From Cytophagales bacterium (GTDB lineage Bacteria > Bacteroidota > Bacteroidia > Cytophagales > Spirosomataceae), in the NCBI GenBank assembly GCA_024742395.1, contig JANSYO010000014.1:26565-90564 (forward strand): a stretch of DNA of 64,000 nt, given 5' to 3'. Below the pieces are notes generated by a model. It made no database searches and was not told where the DNA came from. It saw only the letters and a list, made by a program, of their open reading frames with translations. The position numbers and the translations under genes were made by a program. Below, piece by piece: positions 24,289 to 31,694 of this stretch (its first letter is position 1; every line of letters begins with the position of its first letter).

Positions 24289-24822
24289 TCAATTTATCGG
24301 TTTCCACTTTCCTTTTTCGAAAAACACATTATAAAATTTGTCAGAGTTAAAAACTAAGTAGAAATCCCAAGCACTTCTGTAAGTTGTCGGATTACTTTTT
24401 AAAATATGATGAGTTGGCTGCTCCATTTCAATTATTAGTCGTGCAGAACTATATGGTTTTGTTGTTCTTATTCTCCCTCTATAATTTTTCAATATTTTTT
24501 CTTCGTCAGTTACGTAAAAAAAGATAGAATCATTTTTAGTTATTTCGAATCGAAAATGATTGTACTGCCAATCAGTTTGTTTACCCTTGAAATAATCTCT
24601 TTTAATTACATATTCACCGTAATAATCGTCTTTATCTAATTCAGTTTTTGCGGTTAACCACTGCACAATTCCAGAAAAAAGCATAAGCCCAAAAATACCC
24701 AACCATATAATAACCAATATTTTCCCTACAATAATTTTTCGTGATAGCAACCAAGCAATCAATAAAAATCCCGTCAATGGAACAAGAACAAAAATGAAGA
24801 ATAAATTAAATCCAAATCCCAT
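24289..24822 (-). CDS. Uncharacterised membrane protein with two N-terminal TM segments
   Basis: Not recognised. It is 177 residues with two hydrophobic helices (about 3-25 and 32-57), then an extracytoplasmic domain of about 115 residues with DDYYGEYVIKRDYFKGKQTDWQYNHFRFEITKNDSIFFYV. This layout recurs among orphan Bacteroidota cassette proteins. The gene lies between the IS, which hit the attC-like remnant downstream of it, and site S5 upstream of its start. It is AT-rich like the other cargo. Confidence 0.65.
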   Translation of the reverse strand: MGFGFNLFFIFVLVPLTGFLLIAWLLSRKIIVGKILVIIWLGIFGLMLFSGIVQWLTAKTELDKDDYYGEYVIKRDYFKGKQTDWQYNHFRFEITKNDSIFFYVTDEEKILKNYRGRIRTTKPYSSARLIIEMEQPTHHILKSNPTTYRSAWDFYLVFNSDKFYNVFFEKGKWKPIN

Positions 24823-24850
24823 ATCTGTCTCTTAGGTTCTTTTTTCTGCT

Positions 24851-24986
24851 GCCGCACAACGGTTTCGGCTATGCGTAGTGCGGGATTTCAAGGCACTTCA
24901 CTTTCCGTTTAGCTGTTAGTTTATTTAATGTAATTACTTTCATATCATTACTTTAGCCCGCATTACGTATAGCCATTGTTGTGCGG
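24851..24986 (-). repeat. attC-like imperfect inverted repeat, site S5 (reverse orientation)
   Basis: Arms GGCTATGCGTAGTGCGGG (24867-24884) and CCCGCATTACGTATAGCC (24957-24974) pair at 16 of 18 positions. The ends GCCGCACAAC (24851-24860) and GTTGTGCGG (24978-24986) are exactly complementary over nine bases. Loop motifs resemble those of S2 read on the opposite strand. It separates the membrane protein gene from the defence operon. Confidence 0.7.
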
Positions 24987-25012
24987 TCGTACTTCTTTTT
25001 CGTCCGTCTGTC

Positions 25013-25038
25013 AGCGTTGGCAAAGACATACTCTTTTG
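25013..25038. repeat. 26-bp direct repeat flanking the defence operon, left copy
   Basis: It begins AGCGTTGGCAAA and ends CTCTTTTG; 31267-31292 has the same 12-bp start and 8-bp end in the same orientation, with 4 mismatches in the middle 6. It lies just outside the 3' end of the operon. Confidence 0.55.
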
Positions 25039-25113
25039 CAATTTTTGGTTGTAGCGAGGGCTGGTGCGAATTGAAAATGTGTATGGCTTTTAGCGTAGGT
25101 AAATTATTCACGA

Positions 25114-26655
25114 TTATTCTCGTGATTCCTTTTCATTACGTTCTTTTTCAATTTCAAACGGTATTCTTAATAAGTTGTCCTTAATAAATTTAACCGTATC
25201 GTGGCCAATACTTCCTGTCTTGTTCCAAGCTTTCCATTCAGAAACTCCGTCATAAACTACGTGTCTTAAAAATACCAAAACACCGTTGTCATCTTTTATT
25301 TCTTGCCAATGAGGATGATTAGGGTTAAAGACTACGATTAATTCGTAATTATCCTTTTTTTGAGCGGCAGAATCAGATATAACATAAGGGTCAAATGGTG
25401 ACATATCTTCATCAGTATAAAGCTTGACAAGCAAACTGCCAAGTTTTATAATAACAGGTTCGGATATTCGGTTTATGACGGCTTCAAGTAAGAAATCATT
25501 AGCTTTTTCTAATGCAATTTCTGGTGGTATCTCAATATTCTCTATTAAATCGATGGCAACTTCATTTTCCATTTCGTGATGCAAATTCCCGAGTGCAACC
25601 TCAATGGCTTTAACATCTGATATATCAACAGATTCTCGAACTCTTCTAGTTAGAGCTATTCTGACTAATTCTTTTACTTCTTCTTTAAGTTTATTTTCTA
25701 GTTCTTCTTCTTGTTCACCAGTCCAGAGTATTTGATCTTTTGTGTGGCTAACATCAAATCCATCAATAAAAATTTCTCCAATTAGTCTTTGATTTACTAA
25801 ATCATTTCTACCACCATCTTGTTCACCAAAAATTTCACTTGGTCGATAATTTGTATTTATTACCCTTTCTGATTGTACTAAAGCAAAACCTGCTTGACCT
25901 CTGTCTCCTCTGTTTAAAACCCCTGCCCAACCTTTTACAGGCTTTCCATCAACAATAAAATCAAATTCTTTTTTTGTTCTTTCTCCTTCAAAATTCTCTA
26001 CTAATAGGCTATCTAAATTTTTCCAAGTTAGAAATTTATCCATCCATTTTATTTCCAGTTTTTCCGATAGTAAATCATAGCGGTAAATTGAAGATAAATA
26101 TGACCTTACTTTTGATAATGTTCTACCGACAAAACGTCTATGCAAGTCCCAAATACGAATATTAGTGTAATGTGATTCTTTATCAACTTCATTTTCTTCA
26201 ATTTCAAGAGAAATATTGCCATTTTCAATTTTTCGTATGTCTACAGTTATCTTATATTCTTTGTTATTTCCTAGACGACTTGTAGTAACAGACCATTTAT
26301 CACCTAACCAAAAGGAAGAAGTTTTAAGTCCTAACCCGTACTTGCTTCTACCAGTGTTTATTTCTGGTTTTTGACCAGTGTTAAAAGCTCTTCTTAACAC
26401 TTCTTCGTTCATTCCAATAGAATTGTCTTTAATTTCGAAATAATCATCAGATAAATTTTCCCCTCTAAAATATTCTATGTCAACGAACAAAGACTCCCCA
26501 TCTAGTTCTAGTTGTTCGTCTAGCTCTTCCTTGTTTTCTTCATAGGCTTGTGTTGAGTTGTCAATATATTCGGCTAATGCGTACCAAAGCTTATATGATA
26601 ATCGTTTGTAAGATTCAGCAATATTTGCTGTAAAAGTTAAGTTTAGATTTTCCAT
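25114..26655 (-). CDS. MORC-like GHKL ATPase of a predicted restriction/defence operon
   Basis: A 513-residue protein. GHKL motifs are the N-box E29-YID-N33 in ALAEYIDNSTQA, D77-NSIG-81 in EIKDNSIGMNEE and the lid GRSKYGLGLKTSSFW (about 102-116). The spacing and the YGLGLK lid are those of bacterial MORC-like ATPases. An S5-like region (about 245-310) contains GWAGVLNRGDRGQAGFALVQSERVI and GFDVSHTKDQILW. MORC/MutL-like ATPases are known partners of bacterial restriction-modification genes, where ATP-driven dimerisation on DNA is proposed. It is the last gene of the operon, 5 bp after the nuclease gene. Confidence 0.85.
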   Translation of the reverse strand: MENLNLTFTANIAESYKRLSYKLWYALAEYIDNSTQAYEENKEELDEQLELDGESLFVDIEYFRGENLSDDYFEIKDNSIGMNEEVLRRAFNTGQKPEINTGRSKYGLGLKTSSFWLGDKWSVTTSRLGNNKEYKITVDIRKIENGNISLEIEENEVDKESHYTNIRIWDLHRRFVGRTLSKVRSYLSSIYRYDLLSEKLEIKWMDKFLTWKNLDSLLVENFEGERTKKEFDFIVDGKPVKGWAGVLNRGDRGQAGFALVQSERVINTNYRPSEIFGEQDGGRNDLVNQRLIGEIFIDGFDVSHTKDQILWTGEQEEELENKLKEEVKELVRIALTRRVRESVDISDVKAIEVALGNLHHEMENEVAIDLIENIEIPPEIALEKANDFLLEAVINRISEPVIIKLGSLLVKLYTDEDMSPFDPYVISDSAAQKKDNYELIVVFNPNHPHWQEIKDDNGVLVFLRHVVYDGVSEWKAWNKTGSIGHDTVKFIKDNLLRIPFEIEKERNEKESRE

Positions 26656-26660
26656 ATTAC

Positions 26661-27449
26661 CTAGTTTTCTTTAATGTAATACTCATTATTATCTGATTTT
26701 ATAAGAAAGTATTTCTTATTGATATTTAATGGGTTTTGTCCTTTTGGAATTAAATATGTGGTATTACCAGAGTTAAGCCTTTCCCATTTAGTTTTCCTTC
26801 CATTATCTATGAGAATTATTTCTTCGCCATTATCAATATTTAGTATTTTGGGTGAAGATACAATTAGCATATTAGCAGGATATTTAGGGAACTTACATCT
26901 TGATCGAGCAATTTCAATTATAGGGTACTCTCCGTCTATTCTGTAAGCTTCAACACCATCAGGATGGTCGAACATACCAAATACTAAAATACCTGTCCTT
27001 GGAAAACTCTTCGCTTCATCTGCCCATTTGGGATATTCATCTACCATTACCAATACTCCTGGGTCATCTTGAAGGATTAATTTTTTTAAACTATTCTCAC
27101 ATAAATCAGAGTTTTTACTAACTAGATAAGTTGAAATTTCTGTAGCATTATATCTTCCATTTGAAAATACTCGTATTTGCGTTTCTGTGTGCCCTTTAAA
27201 TGGTTTTTTAGCAAGTTCAACTTCAATAACATACCATCTACTGTAGTCTTTTTTAATTAGACATAGGTCTGGTTGACTTGATTCACCATTATACTCAATA
27301 GTTTTTTTTAGAGGTAATGTATAATATTCTGGGAACACATCTTCAGAGCGGGCAATAATTGTCCTTTCTAAAGTGTCTTCAACGTATGTGCCTGGTTCAA
27401 ATTCTTCATACCAATCGTCTAATATTAATAATTTTGATTTCCCTTTCAT
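26661..27449 (-). CDS. Predicted PD-(D/E)XK-like nuclease
   Basis: A 262-residue soluble protein. An N-terminal region has a candidate active site: D61 in QPDLCLIKKD, then E76-V-E78 and K81 in WYVIEVELAKK, the spacing of a PD-(D/E)XK fold with an ExE variant. An upstream Glu that could complete the site lies in YVEDTLERTI. The C-terminal third is beta-rich and may bind DNA or a partner. It overlaps the methyltransferase gene by 4 bp and precedes the MORC-like ATPase. The nuclease call rests on this motif plus context, so it is moderate. Confidence 0.55.
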   Translation of the reverse strand: MKGKSKLLILDDWYEEFEPGTYVEDTLERTIIARSEDVFPEYYTLPLKKTIEYNGESSQPDLCLIKKDYSRWYVIEVELAKKPFKGHTETQIRVFSNGRYNATEISTYLVSKNSDLCENSLKKLILQDDPGVLVMVDEYPKWADEAKSFPRTGILVFGMFDHPDGVEAYRIDGEYPIIEIARSRCKFPKYPANMLIVSSPKILNIDNGEEIILIDNGRKTKWERLNSGNTTYLIPKGQNPLNINKKYFLIKSDNNEYYIKEN

Positions 27450-28702
27450 ACTTTAGCTCCCATAAAATGTTTTGTACTTTCTTTAATCATTTCATAAGTC
27501 AGAACTGATTTCCCATTCAATCGGTTGTTGTTCTCTAATGGGTTAATATCTGAAAGGATTACAATTCTATCAGTGGCAGTTGCTTTCCCTTTTGTCTCTC
27601 CCCAAATTCTTGTTGTTTTATCTACACCTTGAATGTAATCTGAAAATATCCAAACATTTTTGAATAGTTTATTTTCCTTTACCATTAAGGCAAAATCTCG
27701 AGCTAATGGAATCACACTATCTTTAGACTTTGCGACATCTCCAATCACAAAAACAGCTACGCCATCAGGTTTGAGCATTTTTTTAAATTCAGTCAATGTT
27801 TTTTTTGAAAATTGAACCCATTGGTTAATATTCAAATCATCATCTAATTTTTCTGAAATTTCGATTGGGTCAGAATTTAAAAACCAAGAACGAATCCAAT
27901 TTTGTTTGGCATAATTTACAATTCCCAAATAGGGTGGAGAAGTAAGTAATAAATCTACTTTTCCTTGATATTTTTTTAGTTCTTCTGATTTTGAAATTTC
28001 TTTAGCATCACATTCGGTAATAAATGCTTCCTGTTTTGGCGATTTATGTTTGCCAAATATTCTTTCAACTTTTTCTTTTAAAATATCAAAGACATTACGG
28101 TTTACACGTTTCAGCTCTTTGGTTTGGACAAAACGTCTAACATATTCAGGCGACATACTGAAAGTATTCGGCATACTTATGGAAAGATATCCAGAAGTTC
28201 CGTCTTTTCTTTCTCCACCGTGCATAATACCCAAAACTGCACCAATTAAAAATTGGTCTATTTTGCAGGAAGATGTTAAAAGTTCATCTTTTAAATAACA
28301 AAGTTGAGCAATCGTGCCTTGATGAAAAATTAAATGAATTTCATCCGATTCTGCTTGTGCCTCTGGAAGATAAAGTGCGTAGTCATATTCACTCTCTAAA
28401 TCATCAATTCTAGAGATAACATCACTTTTTTTAAGGAAGTGACTTTTAGCCTTGCTTAAGGCCAATGCAATTGGGTTTAGGTCAGAACCAAAAGATTTTC
28501 TATTTAATAATCTACTTTCTAGAATTGTTGTTCCTCGCCCTGAAAAAGGGTCAAATACTAAATCATTTTCATCTGTAAAATATTTAATGAAATAATTAGC
28601 TAATGACGGAGGGAATGCTCCCAAATAAGAACAAAGAGAATGTAAAGGGTCTGAATCGCTTTTATCAGCCCAAGGAGTTACAAAAACTTTCTCTTCAATC
28701 AT
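27446..28702 (-). CDS. DNA amino-methyltransferase (N6-adenine or N4-cytosine)
   Basis: A 418-residue protein. SAM-binding motif I (DPFSGRGTT, 51-59) with SFGSDLNPIALALSKAK comes first, and catalytic motif IV (TSPPY, about 254-258) comes second. The SPPY form allows N4-C or N6-A methylation. This order differs from the beta-class enzymes, where FxGxG is C-terminal, and a spacer of about 190 residues may hold target recognition. It overlaps both neighbours by 4 bp. It probably protects host DNA from the partner nuclease or marks self DNA for the ATPases. Confidence 0.88.
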   Translation of the reverse strand: MIEEKVFVTPWADKSDSDPLHSLCSYLGAFPPSLANYFIKYFTDENDLVFDPFSGRGTTILESRLLNRKSFGSDLNPIALALSKAKSHFLKKSDVISRIDDLESEYDYALYLPEAQAESDEIHLIFHQGTIAQLCYLKDELLTSSCKIDQFLIGAVLGIMHGGERKDGTSGYLSISMPNTFSMSPEYVRRFVQTKELKRVNRNVFDILKEKVERIFGKHKSPKQEAFITECDAKEISKSEELKKYQGKVDLLLTSPPYLGIVNYAKQNWIRSWFLNSDPIEISEKLDDDLNINQWVQFSKKTLTEFKKMLKPDGVAVFVIGDVAKSKDSVIPLARDFALMVKENKLFKNVWIFSDYIQGVDKTTRIWGETKGKATATDRIVILSDINPLENNNRLNGKSVLTYEMIKESTKHFMGAKV

Positions 28703-30954
28703 ATTTCAACATTTTCAAGTTCAACACTTTCAATGATTATCGATTCAAAGAAATCATTAATCATTCCGCACACAGTTTCACTCGCATTCCTTAATTCAGA
28801 TTCTTTGATTTTCTCATATGATTCAGTAGGTATTTCGTCATCATCTTTTGTTAATATGGTTTCAGGGTTGTTTTTGTCAAGCACAAAAGCGTGAAAAGAA
28901 ATATGTTCTAAATATTTGTTTTTAATGTTTTGAACAGCATCTTCATTTTTTCGTTGTGCACGTTCAACAAGTCTTTGGAGGTTCTTATTTTCTTCTGACA
29001 CATAAATCACTACTTCGTCTTGGTCACTAACAACACTTGCAACGCTATGCTCATTCCAATTGTTTTCTTCAAAAAACGGATGGTCCTCACCAATAAAATC
29101 AACCCTAATATTTGGAGATTTGTTTTTACCTTTACCATCATCACCCGAATTTTCAGGTCTTTCAACAATTTCTATTTCAACTGAATCAGAAAAAGACCTT
29201 TGTCCTATAGGTCTCAACTCCAATGTTATTTTTCCTTTGTCACCAATTTCAACATCTTCATTAGTTTTGAAATAGGCAATTCCATAACCGTTTTTTAAAT
29301 TTGCAGTCCCCTGATATGAACCAATAGACTGAGGTTCGATAAAGGCCGCAAACGTTTCTGGTTGTTTGACATAGTTAGGATAAGCGTCAGTACTGAACTT
29401 TATTGAAAATGACTTATTTGCATAAACTTCTTTTGGTGAACTACTAGTTATTTCAAAGAAAGTTGGTGGGTCTTCAAATGGAATTTCAGGTAATTTTTTT
29501 GTTGGTGAGCTTTCACCAACGGTTGAAGTTGTTACAGAAGTCCCGCTACCTGTATTTTGTAGATAAGTGTTTATCCTTCTAGCTAATCTTTTCTTTAAGC
29601 TATCTAGTACCTGCGTATCATCTTTCGTAAAATATCGCTGTTTTCTTTCCTTGTCAAGTAGTTGGAGTCTATCATCTTCTTTTAGAGTATCAACAGTTAG
29701 TTTCTTCAATTCTTCTACAATTGAAGTATCTTTTAAAGATTCTCTTGTGCTACTAAACAATTGTCTTTTAGAATCATTGTCAAGATAATCAGTTTCTATG
29801 TGAACTATTAAATACCTGTCTAGATAAGGCAGTTTTAAGTCGTTTTTAATAAGGCCGTTTCCTAAAGTTCCTTGCTTTTGACCGTTATGAGTTATAACAA
29901 TTGGGTTTGAAACACTTGCGTAATGTTTAATTCTTTCTCTTGGGTCCTTTCCTAACGTGTTCAGAACCCACCAATAAATTGTAACCTTACCAGTTTTAAA
30001 TGTTAAGGTAACTTGATTGTGATATTCTCTGTTTTCCGTATATGTAAGTAGTCTGTTATTTCCAGTAACAGTTCTGTTATCCGTTTTCCCTTTTCTGCGG
30101 TCAGAAATAGTAAATGGGATAACTGGGTCAAACATATAATTATGAGCTAAATACCAAAGACCTCTTTGTGGTGCAGTCATACTACCACTATATTTTCCCA
30201 AATCCATTAATACGTGACGAACTAAAGTTCCAGGCTCAAAAGTCTCATCATCTATTTCTGCTGTGAATGGTTGTCCAGTTGTTCTGTCGACCATATACTC
30301 ATACCATTCGTGTTTATCCTTATCAATATCACCAGGGTTTATTCGAACGATAGTAAATGAAACTTTACTTTTCTTTCGTTCATCTTTTTTTAAATAAGGT
30401 TTTGAAATAATGATTGTATAATTATTGTATGCTAGTGCTGTTGAACCGCCTTGTCCAAATGCACCCATCAAATGAAGTTTTCCAATCTTGTTACTTCCGT
30501 TAAGGTCTAAAATTGTCTTTGAGAAATCTTCAGGTTCTAATCCTATGCCTTTATCACGTATTTCTACAGTAGGTTTAGATTCCTTTCCAGAATCATATAA
30601 TGTGACTTGAACTTTATCCGACAAATCATCAATTTTCTTATCTCTTGCAGATTTTATTTTGGAAATTTTTCCATCTTCAATACCAAACCAATTTTCAGCT
30701 GCTTTTCTTGGAGAACGAAACCCTTCTGGTTCTCCCTGATTTTTCCATTCTTTTTCTAACACAGCGTCTATTGCGTTTGTAATTCTTTCAGTTACTCCAG
30801 CTGCTGGGTCAGTTCCAATATTGATTGTTGCTAGGTTATTTCTCCGTTTACCTACATTTTCCCAGAGCATTTTACTTGCTCCAATCTTTTTGAGAATGTT
30901 GGTTACTTCCTTTGGGGTATATGCCAAAATCAGCTCTTTAAAAATTTCTTCCAT
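28699..30954 (-). CDS. Large GHKL (Hsp90-like) ATPase of the same operon
   Basis: A 751-residue protein. GHKL motifs are N-box E56-RIT-N60 in GVTERITNAIDAV, D134-KGIG-138 in EIRDKGIGLEPEDF and the Gly-rich lid G164-AFGQGG-170. The middle (about 190-470) resembles a transducer region, and the C-terminal part has a beta-sandwich-like segment then an acidic tail. It is distinct from the 513-residue MORC-like protein, with different motif spacing. Two different GHKL ATPases in one operon suggest a heteromeric ATP-gated clamp. It is preceded by a 76-residue protein 1 bp away. Confidence 0.82.
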   Translation of the reverse strand: MEEIFKELILAYTPKEVTNILKKIGASKMLWENVGKRRNNLATINIGTDPAAGVTERITNAIDAVLEKEWKNQGEPEGFRSPRKAAENWFGIEDGKISKIKSARDKKIDDLSDKVQVTLYDSGKESKPTVEIRDKGIGLEPEDFSKTILDLNGSNKIGKLHLMGAFGQGGSTALAYNNYTIIISKPYLKKDERKKSKVSFTIVRINPGDIDKDKHEWYEYMVDRTTGQPFTAEIDDETFEPGTLVRHVLMDLGKYSGSMTAPQRGLWYLAHNYMFDPVIPFTISDRRKGKTDNRTVTGNNRLLTYTENREYHNQVTLTFKTGKVTIYWWVLNTLGKDPRERIKHYASVSNPIVITHNGQKQGTLGNGLIKNDLKLPYLDRYLIVHIETDYLDNDSKRQLFSSTRESLKDTSIVEELKKLTVDTLKEDDRLQLLDKERKQRYFTKDDTQVLDSLKKRLARRINTYLQNTGSGTSVTTSTVGESSPTKKLPEIPFEDPPTFFEITSSSPKEVYANKSFSIKFSTDAYPNYVKQPETFAAFIEPQSIGSYQGTANLKNGYGIAYFKTNEDVEIGDKGKITLELRPIGQRSFSDSVEIEIVERPENSGDDGKGKNKSPNIRVDFIGEDHPFFEENNWNEHSVASVVSDQDEVVIYVSEENKNLQRLVERAQRKNEDAVQNIKNKYLEHISFHAFVLDKNNPETILTKDDDEIPTESYEKIKESELRNASETVCGMINDFFESIIIESVELENVEI

Positions 30955-30955
30955 A

Positions 30956-31186
30956 TTAAAAATTGAATGATTCGGTGTTGCTCTTTAGATTCTTTTTATA
31001 TAAAGTTTCCATTGTTTTTAGTTCTTCCTTAATCGCCTTGACCATTTTATTCAAGTCTTCTTCGTTGTATTCATAGTTGTTGACATTTGAGCATTTGGAA
31101 AGACTTCTTATTCCTTTCAGAATATTGTCTACTCTTCTAGAAGCAACTCTTTTAAATCGGTCTTTTTTTAGTTCAGAGTTATCCAT
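30956..31186 (-). CDS. Small basic helical protein, first gene of the defence operon
   Basis: A 76-residue protein rich in Lys/Arg. KKDRFKRVASRRVDNILKGIRSLSKCSNVNNYEYNEEDLNKMVKAIKEELKTMETLY reads as three helices. I have seen this pattern as a small companion of methylase/ATPase operons, without a known role. It could be a DNA-binding regulator or controller acting on the inverted repeat upstream of it, or a structural subunit. The stop lies 1 bp before the large ATPase start, so it is certainly co-transcribed. Confidence 0.7.
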   Translation of the reverse strand: MDNSELKKDRFKRVASRRVDNILKGIRSLSKCSNVNNYEYNEEDLNKMVKAIKEELKTMETLYKKNLKSNTESFNF

Positions 31187-31203
31187 TGTATTAGATTTCT
31201 GTT

Positions 31204-31242
31204 ATTATGTAGTTGCAAATATAGGATTATATACTACATTAT
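31204..31242 (-). promoter_or_regulatory. Operon promoter with flanking inverted repeat
   Basis: Read on the minus strand, TATATTTG (complement of 31216-31223) matches the Bacteroidota TAnnTTTG -7 box. It is enclosed by arms ATTATGTAGT (31204-31213) and ACTACATTAT (31233-31242), complementary at 9 of 10 positions. A dimeric repressor bound there would cover the promoter. The operon start codon is about 30 bp downstream of the -7 box. Confidence 0.5.
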
Positions 31243-31266
31243 TATAAATATAGTAACGTTTTTTAG

Positions 31267-31292
31267 AGCGTTGGCAAAAAACAACTCTTTTG
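31267..31292. repeat. 26-bp direct repeat flanking the defence operon, right copy
   Basis: Partner of 25013-25038 with 22 of 26 matches, in the same orientation. The pair brackets the whole five-gene operon with its promoter, about 6.3 kb. It could be the scar of module insertion or a shared cassette-end motif. Confidence 0.55.
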
Positions 31293-31364
31293 GTTTTTTC
31301 AGATTTGGGCTTTCGGGTCGGCAAAAACCAAATGTGCTGTTTTTGCGGTTGGCTTTTCTTGTAT

Positions 31365-31600
31365 GCCGCACAACAGCGATATATCAGGACATATGTCTGA
31401 TATATCGCAAATATTTTATCTAATCTAAGAGGTTTTTAATTACTGTAAAAGTATAAACTGTTACAGGTGTATGTATTTCTTTAAAGGTAGAATTAAAGAG
31501 GTCTTCCAAAACTTGAATCCGTCTTTCATCTACTCCATCTATTCCATAGTTTGAGGCTTTGGGGCGGTGAATAGAGTATCCGAATTAAATTCTTTTTTTC
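31365..31600 (-). repeat. attC-like end fused to composite repeat R5 (reverse orientation)
   Basis: It starts with GCCGCACAAC (31365-31374), the same end as site S5. It runs directly into the composite-repeat palindrome (31377-31407: arms CGATATATCAG and CTGATATATCG), GCAAATATTTTATCTAATC, and the GGTTTTTAATTACTGTAAAAGTAT block, then AACTTGAATCCGTCTT near 31512, and fades by about 31600. The remaining 31601-31694 up to the esterase gene shows nothing recognisable. Confidence 0.7.
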
Positions 31601-31694
31601 TTCTCGGCATAGCCTATCTTAAATGTGATTTAATAACAATTCAGCTAATGTAGAAGATTTATTGACGGTATGCGTGTTTTATTAAAGCACAGTT

